From Deinococcus sp. (GTDB lineage Bacteria; Deinococcota; Deinococci; JACQHA01), in contig JACQHA010000021.1 in NCBI GenBank assembly GCA_016199255.1, forward strand, positions 1 through 7,778: a stretch of 7,778 nt of DNA, given 5' to 3'. The notes under the pieces are model-generated. The model was not told the origin of the DNA. It ran no database searches and worked only from the letters and a program-made list of their open reading frames with translations. Shown in pieces: positions 1 through 5,960 of this stretch; position 1 is the stretch's first letter, and each line of letters starts with the position of its first letter. The position numbers and the translations under genes are program-made.

Positions 1-51
1 CAGCACCACCGCCACCAGCAGGCGCCATTGGGGTTACGCACTGTTATGGCT

Positions 52-82
52 ATTTTATGCTACGGCGCCACCACCCTGTCAG
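52..82 (-). promoter_or_regulatory. Possible leftward promoter
   Basis: On the minus strand CTGACA (82-77, five of six matches to TTGACA) is followed after 19 bases by TAAAAT (57-52, five of six matches to TATAAT). The 19-base spacing is longer than the ideal 17. A transcript would begin near base 45 and run off the left edge of the window, with an ATG at 28-26 soon after. The good hexamers in a GC-rich background are the support. The spacing and the missing downstream gene keep this tentative. Confidence 0.3.
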
Positions 83-86
83 GGGA

Positions 87-98
87 TCGCTTTAGCGA
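87..98. repeat. Short inverted repeat beside the leftward promoter
   Basis: TCGCT and AGCGA form perfect 5-base arms separated by TT. The repeat lies just upstream of the possible leftward -35 box (82-77), a place where an activator or repressor dimer could bind. Inverted repeats this short arise by chance, so a function is only inferred. Confidence 0.2.
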
Positions 99-168
99 AC
101 ACCCCGGCTTAGGCTTTGATGGATGGAGCAGCATGACAAGGCCCATGCCCCAATACCAGATAGAACGA

Positions 169-181
169 AGCGCCTGGCGCT
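169..181. repeat. 13-base near-palindrome
   Basis: AGCGCC and GGCGCT are perfect 6-base arms around a single T. The spacer is too short for a stable RNA hairpin with the full stem, so a protein-binding palindrome is the more natural reading. It sits about 150 bases before the first rightward gene. No regulator gene lies nearby in the window. Confidence 0.2.
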
Positions 182-280
182 GGGTCAGAGTCAACCTGGT
201 AGCAGAGGCAATCTCACTCGTTTTCAAACCTGTCCCCTCTTGCTACGCTATGGCTACCGGGTGCTAGGGTAGACCACTGC

Positions 281-311
281 TTGCTCTCAGGAACCCCAGA
301 GGGCGTAAAGT
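281..311 (+). promoter_or_regulatory. Weak promoter candidate for the SCP2-FAD-PLP operon
   Basis: TTGCTC (281-286) and TAAAGT (306-311) lie 19 bases apart on the plus strand, with a predicted start near base 318 and a very short leader before the ATG at 332. The -10 matches four of six consensus positions and the spacing is not ideal. It is the best pair I could find directly upstream of the operon, but a promoter further upstream is equally possible. Confidence 0.22.
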
Positions 312-331
312 GATCTCAATGTGAGGCCCTT

Positions 332-709
332 ATGCCAGAGGTAATAGTCGCAGACCGGGAGCACATGAACTTGCTAGGACTCTTCCTCGCCAGCTTGCTG
401 GAGCAGCGGCTTGCCCAGCCGGCACGCTCCAGGCAGCTCCAGGGCCTGCGGGGGCCCATTGTGGTACGCTCGGGGAAAATGGCGGTGACCCTGCACGTCA
501 CCAACGGCGCTGTGGTGTGCCAGCGCGGCGCCGACCCCAAGGCCCGGGCCATAGTAAACGGCGACCTGGACACCTTATTGCGCCTGGGGCTGGGGCAGCT
601 GCCGCTGGTGGCGCTCGTGAGCCGGCGGCTGCGCCTGGGGGGCAATGTACTGGCGCTGTGGCGACTCTGGGGGCTACTCCGGCCCAGGAGCAGAAATGAA
701 CCGCACTAG
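332..709 (+). CDS. SCP2 sterol-binding-domain-like small protein
   Basis: This 125-residue protein resembles the SCP2 sterol-carrier fold, a small alpha/beta domain that binds lipids or other hydrophobic molecules in a tunnel. Residues 45-66 read like the paired strands of that family (KMAVTLHVTNGAVVCQRG), followed by ARAIVNGDLDTLLRLGLGQ (71-89) and the closing RLRLGGNVLALWRL (99-112). It has no signal peptide, so it is probably cytoplasmic. The ATG at 332 has GTGAGG (321-326) five bases upstream. It is the first gene of a rightward unit and overlaps the FAD oxidoreductase start by 14 bases, which points to translational coupling. Inference: it may hold or present a hydrophobic substrate for the next enzyme. 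The family assignment rests on pattern recognition of a weakly conserved fold. Confidence 0.72.
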   Translation: MPEVIVADREHMNLLGLFLASLLEQRLAQPARSRQLQGLRGPIVVRSGKMAVTLHVTNGAVVCQRGADPKARAIVNGDLDTLLRLGLGQLPLVALVSRRLRLGGNVLALWRLWGLLRPRSRNEPH

Positions 710-2144
710 AATTGCCAAAGCCCTAGAACAGCTCTTAGGCCCGGAGCGGGTGCTCCGCGACCCGGAGCGCCTGGCACCCTACGCCCAGGACATGACCGAG
801 AACGAGCCAGCCCAGCCCGACTTTGTGGTGAAGCCGGTGACGGTGGAAGAGGTCCAGGCGCTGGTGCAACTGGCTAACAAAGAGCGCGTTCCCCTGACCC
901 CGGTGGTGGCCAGGACCAATCTAGGCGGGCTGGGGATCCCCGTCGAAGGTGGCATTGTGGTGGACCTGACCGAGATGAACCGCCTGCTGGCTGTGGACCC
1001 AGACGCCATGTATGCCCTACTAGAGCCCGGCGTCACCTATGCCCAGCTGCGGCAGCACCTGGACCAGCACTACCCCGACCTGCTCACCGGCTATCCCCTG
1101 TCGCCACCTTCCTCCTCGGTGCTGTGCAACTGCCTGCTGGACGGGCTGGTCAACCTGTCGTTCCGCCACGGCAGCACCAGCCGCTGGCTGAACGGCCTGG
1201 AGGCGGTGCTGCCTTCGGGCGAGGTGGTGCGCACTGGCGCCGCGGCCTTGCGCTTTGGCCGAGGGGGCGAGACCTGGTTCGGGCGCGGCCCCTTGCCCGA
1301 CCTGACCGGGCTGTTTATTAGCTGGCAGGGCACCACCGGGATTGTCACCAAAGGAGCTGTGCAGCTCTGGCCCACCCCCCCCCACCGGCGGCGGTTATTT
1401 TTCTTGGCTCACGCCCAGGAGCAAGCCTTCCAGCTATTGCGCCAGCTAGCCCGCACCCAGGCCTGCGACGACCTGGGAGGTACTTCCTGGCCGCTGAGCA
1501 AGCTGCTCTTTGGCATAGACCGGCCACTGGAGAAAGACCCCGACGAGCCAGAGTTCTTCATCTACCTGGACTACTCAGCCCAGACCTCCGCAGAGCTAGC
1601 TGCCAAGGAAGACCTTATCTTCAGCCTGGCCAACAGCGCCAAGAAGCGCGGCACCATCCTGGACGGCCCTCTAGACCTGTCGCTTTTGACCCAGGCGCAC
1701 CCTGCCCTGAAGCGCTTCGCCGACTTCCCCATGACCCTGGATTTTCTCTTAGACCACCCGGGCAAAGGGCTCACCTGGGTAGGCTGCTACGGCCCTACCG
1801 CCAACTGGGCGGAAGGCGGCCGGCAGGGCCAGGCTATTTTGGAGCGCCACCGGCTGCCGCCTATGCTGGTGGTGCGGGCTATGGAGGGCGGGCACTACGG
1901 CGTGCTGCGCTTCATCACTACCTTCCACCAGGCTGATCCGGGGCAAGTGGCCCTGGTGCGCCAGGTGAACAGCGAGCTGTGCGACGCCCTGCTGGACCTG
2001 GGGTTCATTCCCTATAAAGCCCCAGCCTGGGCGGTGCGGAAGATGCTGGAGCGGCTGGACCCGGGCTTCGTGGCGCTGCTGCGCCAGATCAAGGAAACCC
2101 TGGACCCGCGCCGCATTATGAACCCCGGCCGCTGGCTATTGTGA
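696..2144 (+). CDS. FAD-binding oxidoreductase, VAO / 4-cresol dehydrogenase-like
   Basis: A 482-residue flavoenzyme of the PCMH/VAO superfamily, with an FAD_binding_4 domain at about residues 40-230 and an FAD-oxidase C-terminal domain to the end. The FAD site shows TNLGGLGIP (74-82) in place of the glycolate-oxidase GGGTS loop. This resembles the N-x-G-Y-G-x-x-x-P loop of vanillyl-alcohol oxidase and 4-cresol dehydrogenase. Further support is NGLEAVLPSGEVVRTG (166-181), GPLPDLTGLF (198-207), GTTGIVTKG (212-220) and the terminal LDPRRIMNPGRW (469-480). I chose ATG 696 over an in-frame ATG at 645 because AGGAG (686-690) lies five bases before it and the earlier start adds only shadow sequence. 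Known relatives oxidise phenolic or 2-hydroxy-acid substrates; the substrate here is unknown. I cannot identify a covalent flavin ligand. It overlaps the PLP gene by four bases (GTGA). A run of nine C lies at 1375-1383. Confidence 0.88.
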   Translation: MNRTRIAKALEQLLGPERVLRDPERLAPYAQDMTENEPAQPDFVVKPVTVEEVQALVQLANKERVPLTPVVARTNLGGLGIPVEGGIVVDLTEMNRLLAVDPDAMYALLEPGVTYAQLRQHLDQHYPDLLTGYPLSPPSSSVLCNCLLDGLVNLSFRHGSTSRWLNGLEAVLPSGEVVRTGAAALRFGRGGETWFGRGPLPDLTGLFISWQGTTGIVTKGAVQLWPTPPHRRRLFFLAHAQEQAFQLLRQLARTQACDDLGGTSWPLSKLLFGIDRPLEKDPDEPEFFIYLDYSAQTSAELAAKEDLIFSLANSAKKRGTILDGPLDLSLLTQAHPALKRFADFPMTLDFLLDHPGKGLTWVGCYGPTANWAEGGRQGQAILERHRLPPMLVVRAMEGGHYGVLRFITTFHQADPGQVALVRQVNSELCDALLDLGFIPYKAPAWAVRKMLERLDPGFVALLRQIKETLDPRRIMNPGRWLL

Positions 2145-3361
2145 GACTATTAGCAGCCTATCCAGAACTCGCAGCGCACCTGCCCTGGCTGCCCCTGGGG
2201 ACTTTCCCCACCCCAGTAGAGCCAGTCATCGACCTGGGAGAAGCACTGGGCTGCCAGCTCTGGATCAAGCGCGACGACCGGAGCGGCCCGCTCTATGGCG
2301 GCAACAAGGTGCGCCTCCTAGAGTTCCTCCTGGCCGAGGCGCAGCGCCGCCAGAGCCAGACCTTGCTCCTAGCCGGCAGCCTGGGCTCCAATTTCGTCCT
2401 GGCCACAGCCATCTATGCCCAGACCCTGCGCCCCCCGCCAGCCGTGCGTGCCGTGCTGTTCCCCCGGCCATTTAGCCCCGACCTCCCCCGAAAACTCGCC
2501 CTCTGCCAGCACTTCGGCGCCCAGCTACACCTGGTGCCAGCACTGGCTCTTCTCCCCCCAGCCCTGCTCTGGCACTGGCTGCGCTCCCCTCGCCCGCTGC
2601 TCCTGCCCCCAGGCGGCGCCGCGCCGCTCCCTTGCCTGGGGTACGTAGACGCCGCCCTAGAGCTGGCGCAGCAAGTAGCGCTGGGCCAGCTCCCCGAGCC
2701 GCACTACCTGTTTGTGCCCCTGGGCTCCGGCGGCACCGCCGCCGGCCTCTTGGCCGGCCTGCGCCTGAGCGGGCTGCACACCCATGTAGTGGCAGTACGC
2801 ATCAGCAGCGGCCTGATTGCCAACGCCGCCAGAGTAGCCCGGCTGGCCAACCAGACCCTGGCGCTATTAGCACACTACATCCCGCGCTTGGCAGTGAAAC
2901 CCCTCACTCCCCACAACCTGATCGTGCTTCCCCAGTTCCTGGGCAAGGGCTACGGCGCTCCCACCCCAGAGGCCCAGACAGCCCTGGCGCTAGCGAAAGA
3001 GCGAGGTCACCTGGAGCTAGACTCGACCTACACTGCTAAAACCTTGGCCGGTCTCGCCTGGTACGTGCAGCGCCACCAGCTCCAGGAGCACCCCATCCTC
3101 TTCTGGCACACCCTAAACACCGTGCCTCTACCTCAGGTCACACCACTCCCCAGCACTGTGGAACGCTTTTTGGCACGGCACCGGCCCGGCGCTGGCCAGG
3201 CCCTGAGTGAGCGGTCCATGTCCGAGCGCGCCGCAGGCGCGCGAGTTTGGACCGCGAACGAAGGGCCCTGGCCAGTGGCGGGCCCTACCCTTCCCAGAGC
3301 TGCCGGTGCAGCTGAGCTGCCAGCTCATCTGCCCTGGCCCGGCCCAGCTCTTGATAGTTAA
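2141..3361 (+). CDS. PLP-dependent enzyme, ACC deaminase / D-cysteine desulfhydrase family
   Basis: A 406-residue fold-type II pyridoxal-phosphate enzyme. LWIKRDDRSGPLYGGNKVR (40-58) carries the Schiff-base lysine K56. GSNFVLATA (82-90) takes the place of the SNH/SNQ loop that contacts the substrate carboxylate. GSGGTAAGLLAGL (195-207) is the phosphate-binding loop, and GYGAPTPEA (270-278) and LDSTYTAKTLAGL (293-305) complete the family signature. Relatives release ammonia from ACC or H2S from D-cysteine; which applies here cannot be told, and SNF in place of SNH/SNQ cautions against naming either. The GTG start overlaps the preceding stop by four bases, with no clear ribosome site, so coupling is likely. 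The recognisable domain ends near FWHTLNTVPL (321-330). About 75 further residues, rich in Ala, Pro, Gly and Arg, have no family counterpart, and the last 26 codons are antisense to the next gene. That tail may reflect a lost stop or a frame error. Confidence 0.87.
   Translation: MRLLAAYPELAAHLPWLPLGTFPTPVEPVIDLGEALGCQLWIKRDDRSGPLYGGNKVRLLEFLLAEAQRRQSQTLLLAGSLGSNFVLATAIYAQTLRPPPAVRAVLFPRPFSPDLPRKLALCQHFGAQLHLVPALALLPPALLWHWLRSPRPLLLPPGGAAPLPCLGYVDAALELAQQVALGQLPEPHYLFVPLGSGGTAAGLLAGLRLSGLHTHVVAVRISSGLIANAARVARLANQTLALLAHYIPRLAVKPLTPHNLIVLPQFLGKGYGAPTPEAQTALALAKERGHLELDSTYTAKTLAGLAWYVQRHQLQEHPILFWHTLNTVPLPQVTPLPSTVERFLARHRPGAGQALSERSMSERAAGARVWTANEGPWPVAGPTLPRAAGAAELPAHLPWPGPALDS
3226..3242. 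repeat. GC-rich hairpin within the PLP gene tail
   Basis: GCGCGCC and GGCGCGC are perfect 7-base arms around a GCA loop, followed by GAGTTT. This would make a strong hairpin in RNA from either strand, with only a weak T tract on the plus strand. It lies between the end of the recognisable PLP domain and the stop of the opposite HExxH gene (3285). This is where a shared terminator for the convergent genes would be expected. In the present reading it falls inside the PLP open frame, which adds to the suspicion that the tail is not ancestral coding sequence. Confidence 0.4.
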
Positions 3362-3833
3362 GGCAGAAGCAATGAGTGGAGCTCTCGTCACCAAAACGCA
3401 TGCGTCGGAAATAATCTTCCAGGAGCTGGGCCATCTGCTCCGGGCGGTAGCCCACCAGCCGCCGGCCCTCCTCCAGCCGGTAGCGGTAGGCGCCGTGCCG
3501 GTGGCCGGTGGCCAGGGCATAGCGGCCCTGATCCAGCAAAGAGCCCATAATGTAGCCTGGACCCAGGTGCTGGAACTGCCATACATGCACTGCCTCGTGG
3601 ATCAAAAGGCTCTGGCCCCTGGGCTGCTGGCGGAGCAGGGCAATTGGCCTGGTGTGGTCAAAGTAAATAGTGTTCCCCACCACCCGGGTGCACAGCCACG
3701 ACAGGATCCCGCCCTGGCGCAGCTGCAGCCGGTTGAGATACAGCGTGCCCCCGAAAAACTCCGTCAGGAGCAAGCGCTCACTGGCAGCCAGCGGCACCAG
3801 CTGCCCCCCAAGGAGATGCCTCATCACTGCCAT
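3285..3833 (-). CDS. Putative HExxH zinc metallopeptidase-like protein
   Basis: A 182-residue protein with a clear HExxH motif, LLIHEAVHVWQFQ, in which H79 and H83 would bind zinc and E80 would act as the general base. The HVWQ continuation, the downstream GPGYIMGSLL (91-100), the Tyr-rich HRHGAYRYRL (111-120) and PEQMAQLLEDYF (131-142) resemble small bacterial HE..HVWQ proteins akin to the DUF4157/eCIS-core type, many of unknown function. E132 is a candidate third zinc ligand by analogy. There is no signal peptide or membrane segment. ATG 3833 gives the longest form. A second ATG at 3824 (residue 4) is nearly as good and has AAAGG about ten bases upstream. It is divergent from the M28 peptidase with no space between them, and its 3' end overlaps the PLP gene antisense by 77 bases. 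Substrate is unknown, and peptidase activity is inferred only from the motif. Confidence 0.78.
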   Translation of the reverse strand: MAVMRHLLGGQLVPLAASERLLLTEFFGGTLYLNRLQLRQGGILSWLCTRVVGNTIYFDHTRPIALLRQQPRGQSLLIHEAVHVWQFQHLGPGYIMGSLLDQGRYALATGHRHGAYRYRLEEGRRLVGYRPEQMAQLLEDYFRRMRFGDESSTHCFCLNYQELGRARADELAAQLHRQLWEG

Positions 3834-4986
3834 GCCTTTTGACCCCCAGCGCGCTTATCATCACACCCAGCAGCTGGCCTTTCCCCGCCGCACCGGCAGT
3901 AGCGGGGAAGGGCAGGCTCAAGCCTATTTAGCCACCCAGCTACGCGCCACCGGCCTGGAGGTGTCAGTAGAGCCCTTCACCTTTTCCCTGTTCCCCACTG
4001 CCATCGGCCTGCGCCTCACTTTAATCCTCCTGGCAGCCATGATCCTCGCCGCCGGCCAGCTAGCTGCCCCTGCCCCCCTCCCAGCAGCGCTGCTGCTCGC
4101 GCTGACCCTGATGCTAGCCTGCGCCGGCACCCGCTGGAGCCGGTGGCTCGAGCGACTGCACCATGTAAGGCCAAAGCGCACCGCGCGCAACCTGGTGGCA
4201 CGGCACCTGCGGCCAGGGGCGGACCGGGAGCTGGTGTTCGTGGCCCACTACGACTCCAAATCAGAAACCCTGCCCCTGCCCCTGCGCTTCGCCCTGTACA
4301 CCCTGGGCCTCCTGGGCTTGCTGGCACTAGCAGTCCTGGCAATGGGCTCGGCACTGGCCAGGCCCATTGTATCGGCCAGCTTCCTAAAGTGGAGCACCAT
4401 AGGCGTAACGCTTCTCTTGGTCCCCCTATTGCTCAACTTCCCGCGCAACCTTTCCCCCGGCGCCCTGGACAATGCCTCAGGACTAGGAGTGGTGCTGGAG
4501 CTGGCCCGCTGCCTAAAAGAGCTGCCCCTAGAGCGCACCAACCTCACCTTTGTGTTCTCTGGCGCTGAGGAGGAAGGGCTGGCTGGCGCCATGCAGTACA
4601 TGGCTGCCCATGCCCGAGATTTCCCCCGCTCCCGCACGTTCTTTGTGAACTACGATGGTCCTGGCGCTCCCGGGAAGCTCTACATCACCTCCCGCTATGG
4701 CCTGCCGCCCAGGCGCACCAGCCGCACCCTAGCTCCCCTAGCACTGAGCATCGCCGCCGAGCAGGGCATCCCGGCGGCTGGCAGCTACCTCCTGGCCGGT
4801 GCCGGGGTGGACTCGATCCCCATTAGCTGGCACGGCTTTGAAACCATCACCCTACACAGCGCCCACCTGGGCCGGGGCTGGCTCTGCGTCCACTCCCGCT
4901 GCGACACCCTGGCCCACGTGTCCCCAGCGGCCCTAGGCGCCGCCGGAGCTCTGTCAGTAGAACTGGCCAGACGAATCGAGCAGTAG
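3832..4986 (+). CDS. M28-family zinc peptidase with membrane helices
   Basis: A 384-residue protein carrying the full M28 aminopeptidase-type metal set: H139 and D141 (VAHYDS), bridging D213 (ALDNASG), catalytic E246 with ligand E247 (GAEEEGLAG), D275 (VNYDGPG) and H354 (VHSRCDT). Relatives hydrolyse N-terminal residues or small amide bonds with two zinc ions. Four hydrophobic segments are visible at about 58-79, 83-99, 153-176 and 187-202. The last two lie between the first catalytic motif and the bridging Asp, so the catalytic domain is interrupted by a membrane hairpin. ATG 3832 is chosen because the frame upstream is only the shadow of the opposite gene, while MPFDPQRAYHH begins the usual M28 N-terminal helix. 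Its only ribosome-site candidate, AAGGAG (3810-3815), is 16 bases away, which is long, so expression may be weak or leaderless. It ends nine bases before the convergent epimerase stop. Confidence 0.88.
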   Translation: MPFDPQRAYHHTQQLAFPRRTGSSGEGQAQAYLATQLRATGLEVSVEPFTFSLFPTAIGLRLTLILLAAMILAAGQLAAPAPLPAALLLALTLMLACAGTRWSRWLERLHHVRPKRTARNLVARHLRPGADRELVFVAHYDSKSETLPLPLRFALYTLGLLGLLALAVLAMGSALARPIVSASFLKWSTIGVTLLLVPLLLNFPRNLSPGALDNASGLGVVLELARCLKELPLERTNLTFVFSGAEEEGLAGAMQYMAAHARDFPRSRTFFVNYDGPGAPGKLYITSRYGLPPRRTSRTLAPLALSIAAEQGIPAAGSYLLAGAGVDSIPISWHGFETITLHSAHLGRGWLCVHSRCDTLAHVSPAALGAAGALSVELARRIEQ

Positions 4987-4995
4987 CACTCTATC

Positions 4996-5940
4996 TTACG
5001 CCCGGCGCTTCGCAGTATGGGCAGCAAGCAATTCCGAGAAAGTAGCGCAAGTAGCCGGCAAGCCAAAGGTGCCGCTGTGCACCGTGTCGTAGTCAAAGTG
5101 GGGGTTAGTGATAGCCGCCTGGTCAAACCGGCTGAGGCGTATGCGGCACAGCGCCGCCAGCCGCAGTATCAGCTGGGGTCGCACCGTGAACCAGGGCCGA
5201 GGCGCCCGGCCGGTGAAGGCCCGCACACACTGCCTCCAGTCTACCAGGGGATTCCCCAGGACGTAGCGCCCGGCTAAAGCCACGCCTGACTGGTCCAGTG
5301 TGAGCAAATGGCGCACAATGCGGGCAATATCCTGGGCATGAATGTAGTGAAACGAGGCGTCAAGGTGTAGCCGGGCCAATACCGGCGCCCAGGGAAGCAA
5401 GGCGCGCAGCGATATGGAGTCATGGGCCGGGGGATGGTTTTGGTCCCAGCCGTACACCAGCGTGGGAAAGAGGGTGACAATCCGCTGGCGCAGGGGCGAA
5501 GCCTGGAGCGCCACATAGGCCCGGTACTTGCTGAGCAAGTAGGAATGGTCGCTGAGCAGCTCGGCAGGCACCAGGCTGCCATCAGAGCGCAGGAGACTGG
5601 CCGAGGAAAAGTAGAACACCCGCCGCACCCGGCTGGGGTCTAAAGCGGCCAGCAGCGCCAGTGTCCCCTCCACATTTACCTGCAGCCCGCGCTCCAGGTC
5701 GCCCCCGCGCTCGGCAGCAGCATGGATCAAGTAGTCCGCCTGGCGCAGGCGGGGCGCCAAAGGCGCCACATCGGCCAGGTCGCCCACCACCGGGGTGAGG
5801 TGCACCTGAGCTGGCACCGGGCGCAGCCGCGCCGGGTCGCGCACCAGCACGTCTAGCTGGTGCTGGCCACCGGCCGACAGCACATCTGCCAGGTAGTGCC
5901 CTACACAAGCCGTGGCACCAGTGAGGAAGATGCGAGCCAT
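4996..5940 (-). CDS. NAD(P)-dependent epimerase/dehydratase, extended SDR
   Basis: A 314-residue extended short-chain dehydrogenase/reductase. The N-terminal nucleotide loop TGATACVG (7-14) begins a Rossmann fold; the usual middle Gly is Ala (A11). GDLAD (53-57), IHAAA (72-76), NVEGT (89-93), the FSSAS serines (111-115) and the catalytic pair Y134 and K138 (YLLSK) follow in the expected order, then FPTLVYG (158-164). Known relatives epimerise, dehydrate or reduce nucleotide sugars, steroids or flavonoid-like substrates. The C-terminal substrate domain gives no recognisable specificity. The ATG at 5940 lies 20 bases after the stop of the upstream secreted-protein gene, so the two likely share a transcript. 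No strong Shine-Dalgarno is visible, which suggests reinitiation after the first gene. There is no room for a free-standing terminator in the nine bases to the M28 stop. Confidence 0.88.
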   Translation of the reverse strand: MARIFLTGATACVGHYLADVLSAGGQHQLDVLVRDPARLRPVPAQVHLTPVVGDLADVAPLAPRLRQADYLIHAAAERGGDLERGLQVNVEGTLALLAALDPSRVRRVFYFSSASLLRSDGSLVPAELLSDHSYLLSKYRAYVALQASPLRQRIVTLFPTLVYGWDQNHPPAHDSISLRALLPWAPVLARLHLDASFHYIHAQDIARIVRHLLTLDQSGVALAGRYVLGNPLVDWRQCVRAFTGRAPRPWFTVRPQLILRLAALCRIRLSRFDQAAITNPHFDYDTVHSGTFGLPATCATFSELLAAHTAKRRA

Positions 5941-5960
5941 GGCACTCAGCTTATCAGGCG

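Larger units (their letters stand above)
1..331. other. Non-coding left flank
   Basis: No convincing gene is seen in these 331 bases. The longest open frame on the plus strand (28-267) needs a TTG start, has no Shine-Dalgarno, and encodes a composition unlike its neighbours, so I do not call it. The stretch is less GC-rich than the genes to its right. It holds two short inverted repeats (87-98 and 169-181), a possible leftward promoter (52-82), and the leader and ribosome site of the first rightward gene. A leftward gene may begin near base 28 and leave the window, because the minus strand reads an ATG at 28-26 followed by GC-rich codons. Only nine codons are present, too few to identify it. 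Confidence 0.55.

Noticed and set aside
28..267. 79-residue plus-strand open frame
   Set aside because: TTG start without a Shine-Dalgarno, no recognisable domain, and composition unlike the real genes; more likely chance in non-coding sequence.
645..695. Upstream ATG extending the flavoenzyme by 17 residues
   Set aside because: The extension is antisense-frame shadow of the SCP2 gene without a ribosome site, while ATG 696 has AGGAG at good spacing.
3670..3831. Upstream extension of the M28 peptidase by 54 residues
   Set aside because: It is entirely the complement of the HExxH gene, shows no family similarity and has a composition typical of shadow frames.
3816..3842. Eight-residue His/Cys-rich leader peptide (MPHHCHAF) before the M28 start
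   Set aside because: The only ribosome site directly abuts its ATG with no spacing, and the codons are the complement of the HExxH gene start; it fits chance.
3207..3842. 211-residue plus-strand frame across the HExxH gene
   Set aside because: It is the shadow of the minus-strand gene, which carries a real HExxH motif; the plus frame shows no domain.
4987..4995. Terminator between the convergent M28 and epimerase genes
   Set aside because: Only nine bases separate the stops and no stable hairpin with a T tract is visible across the junction.
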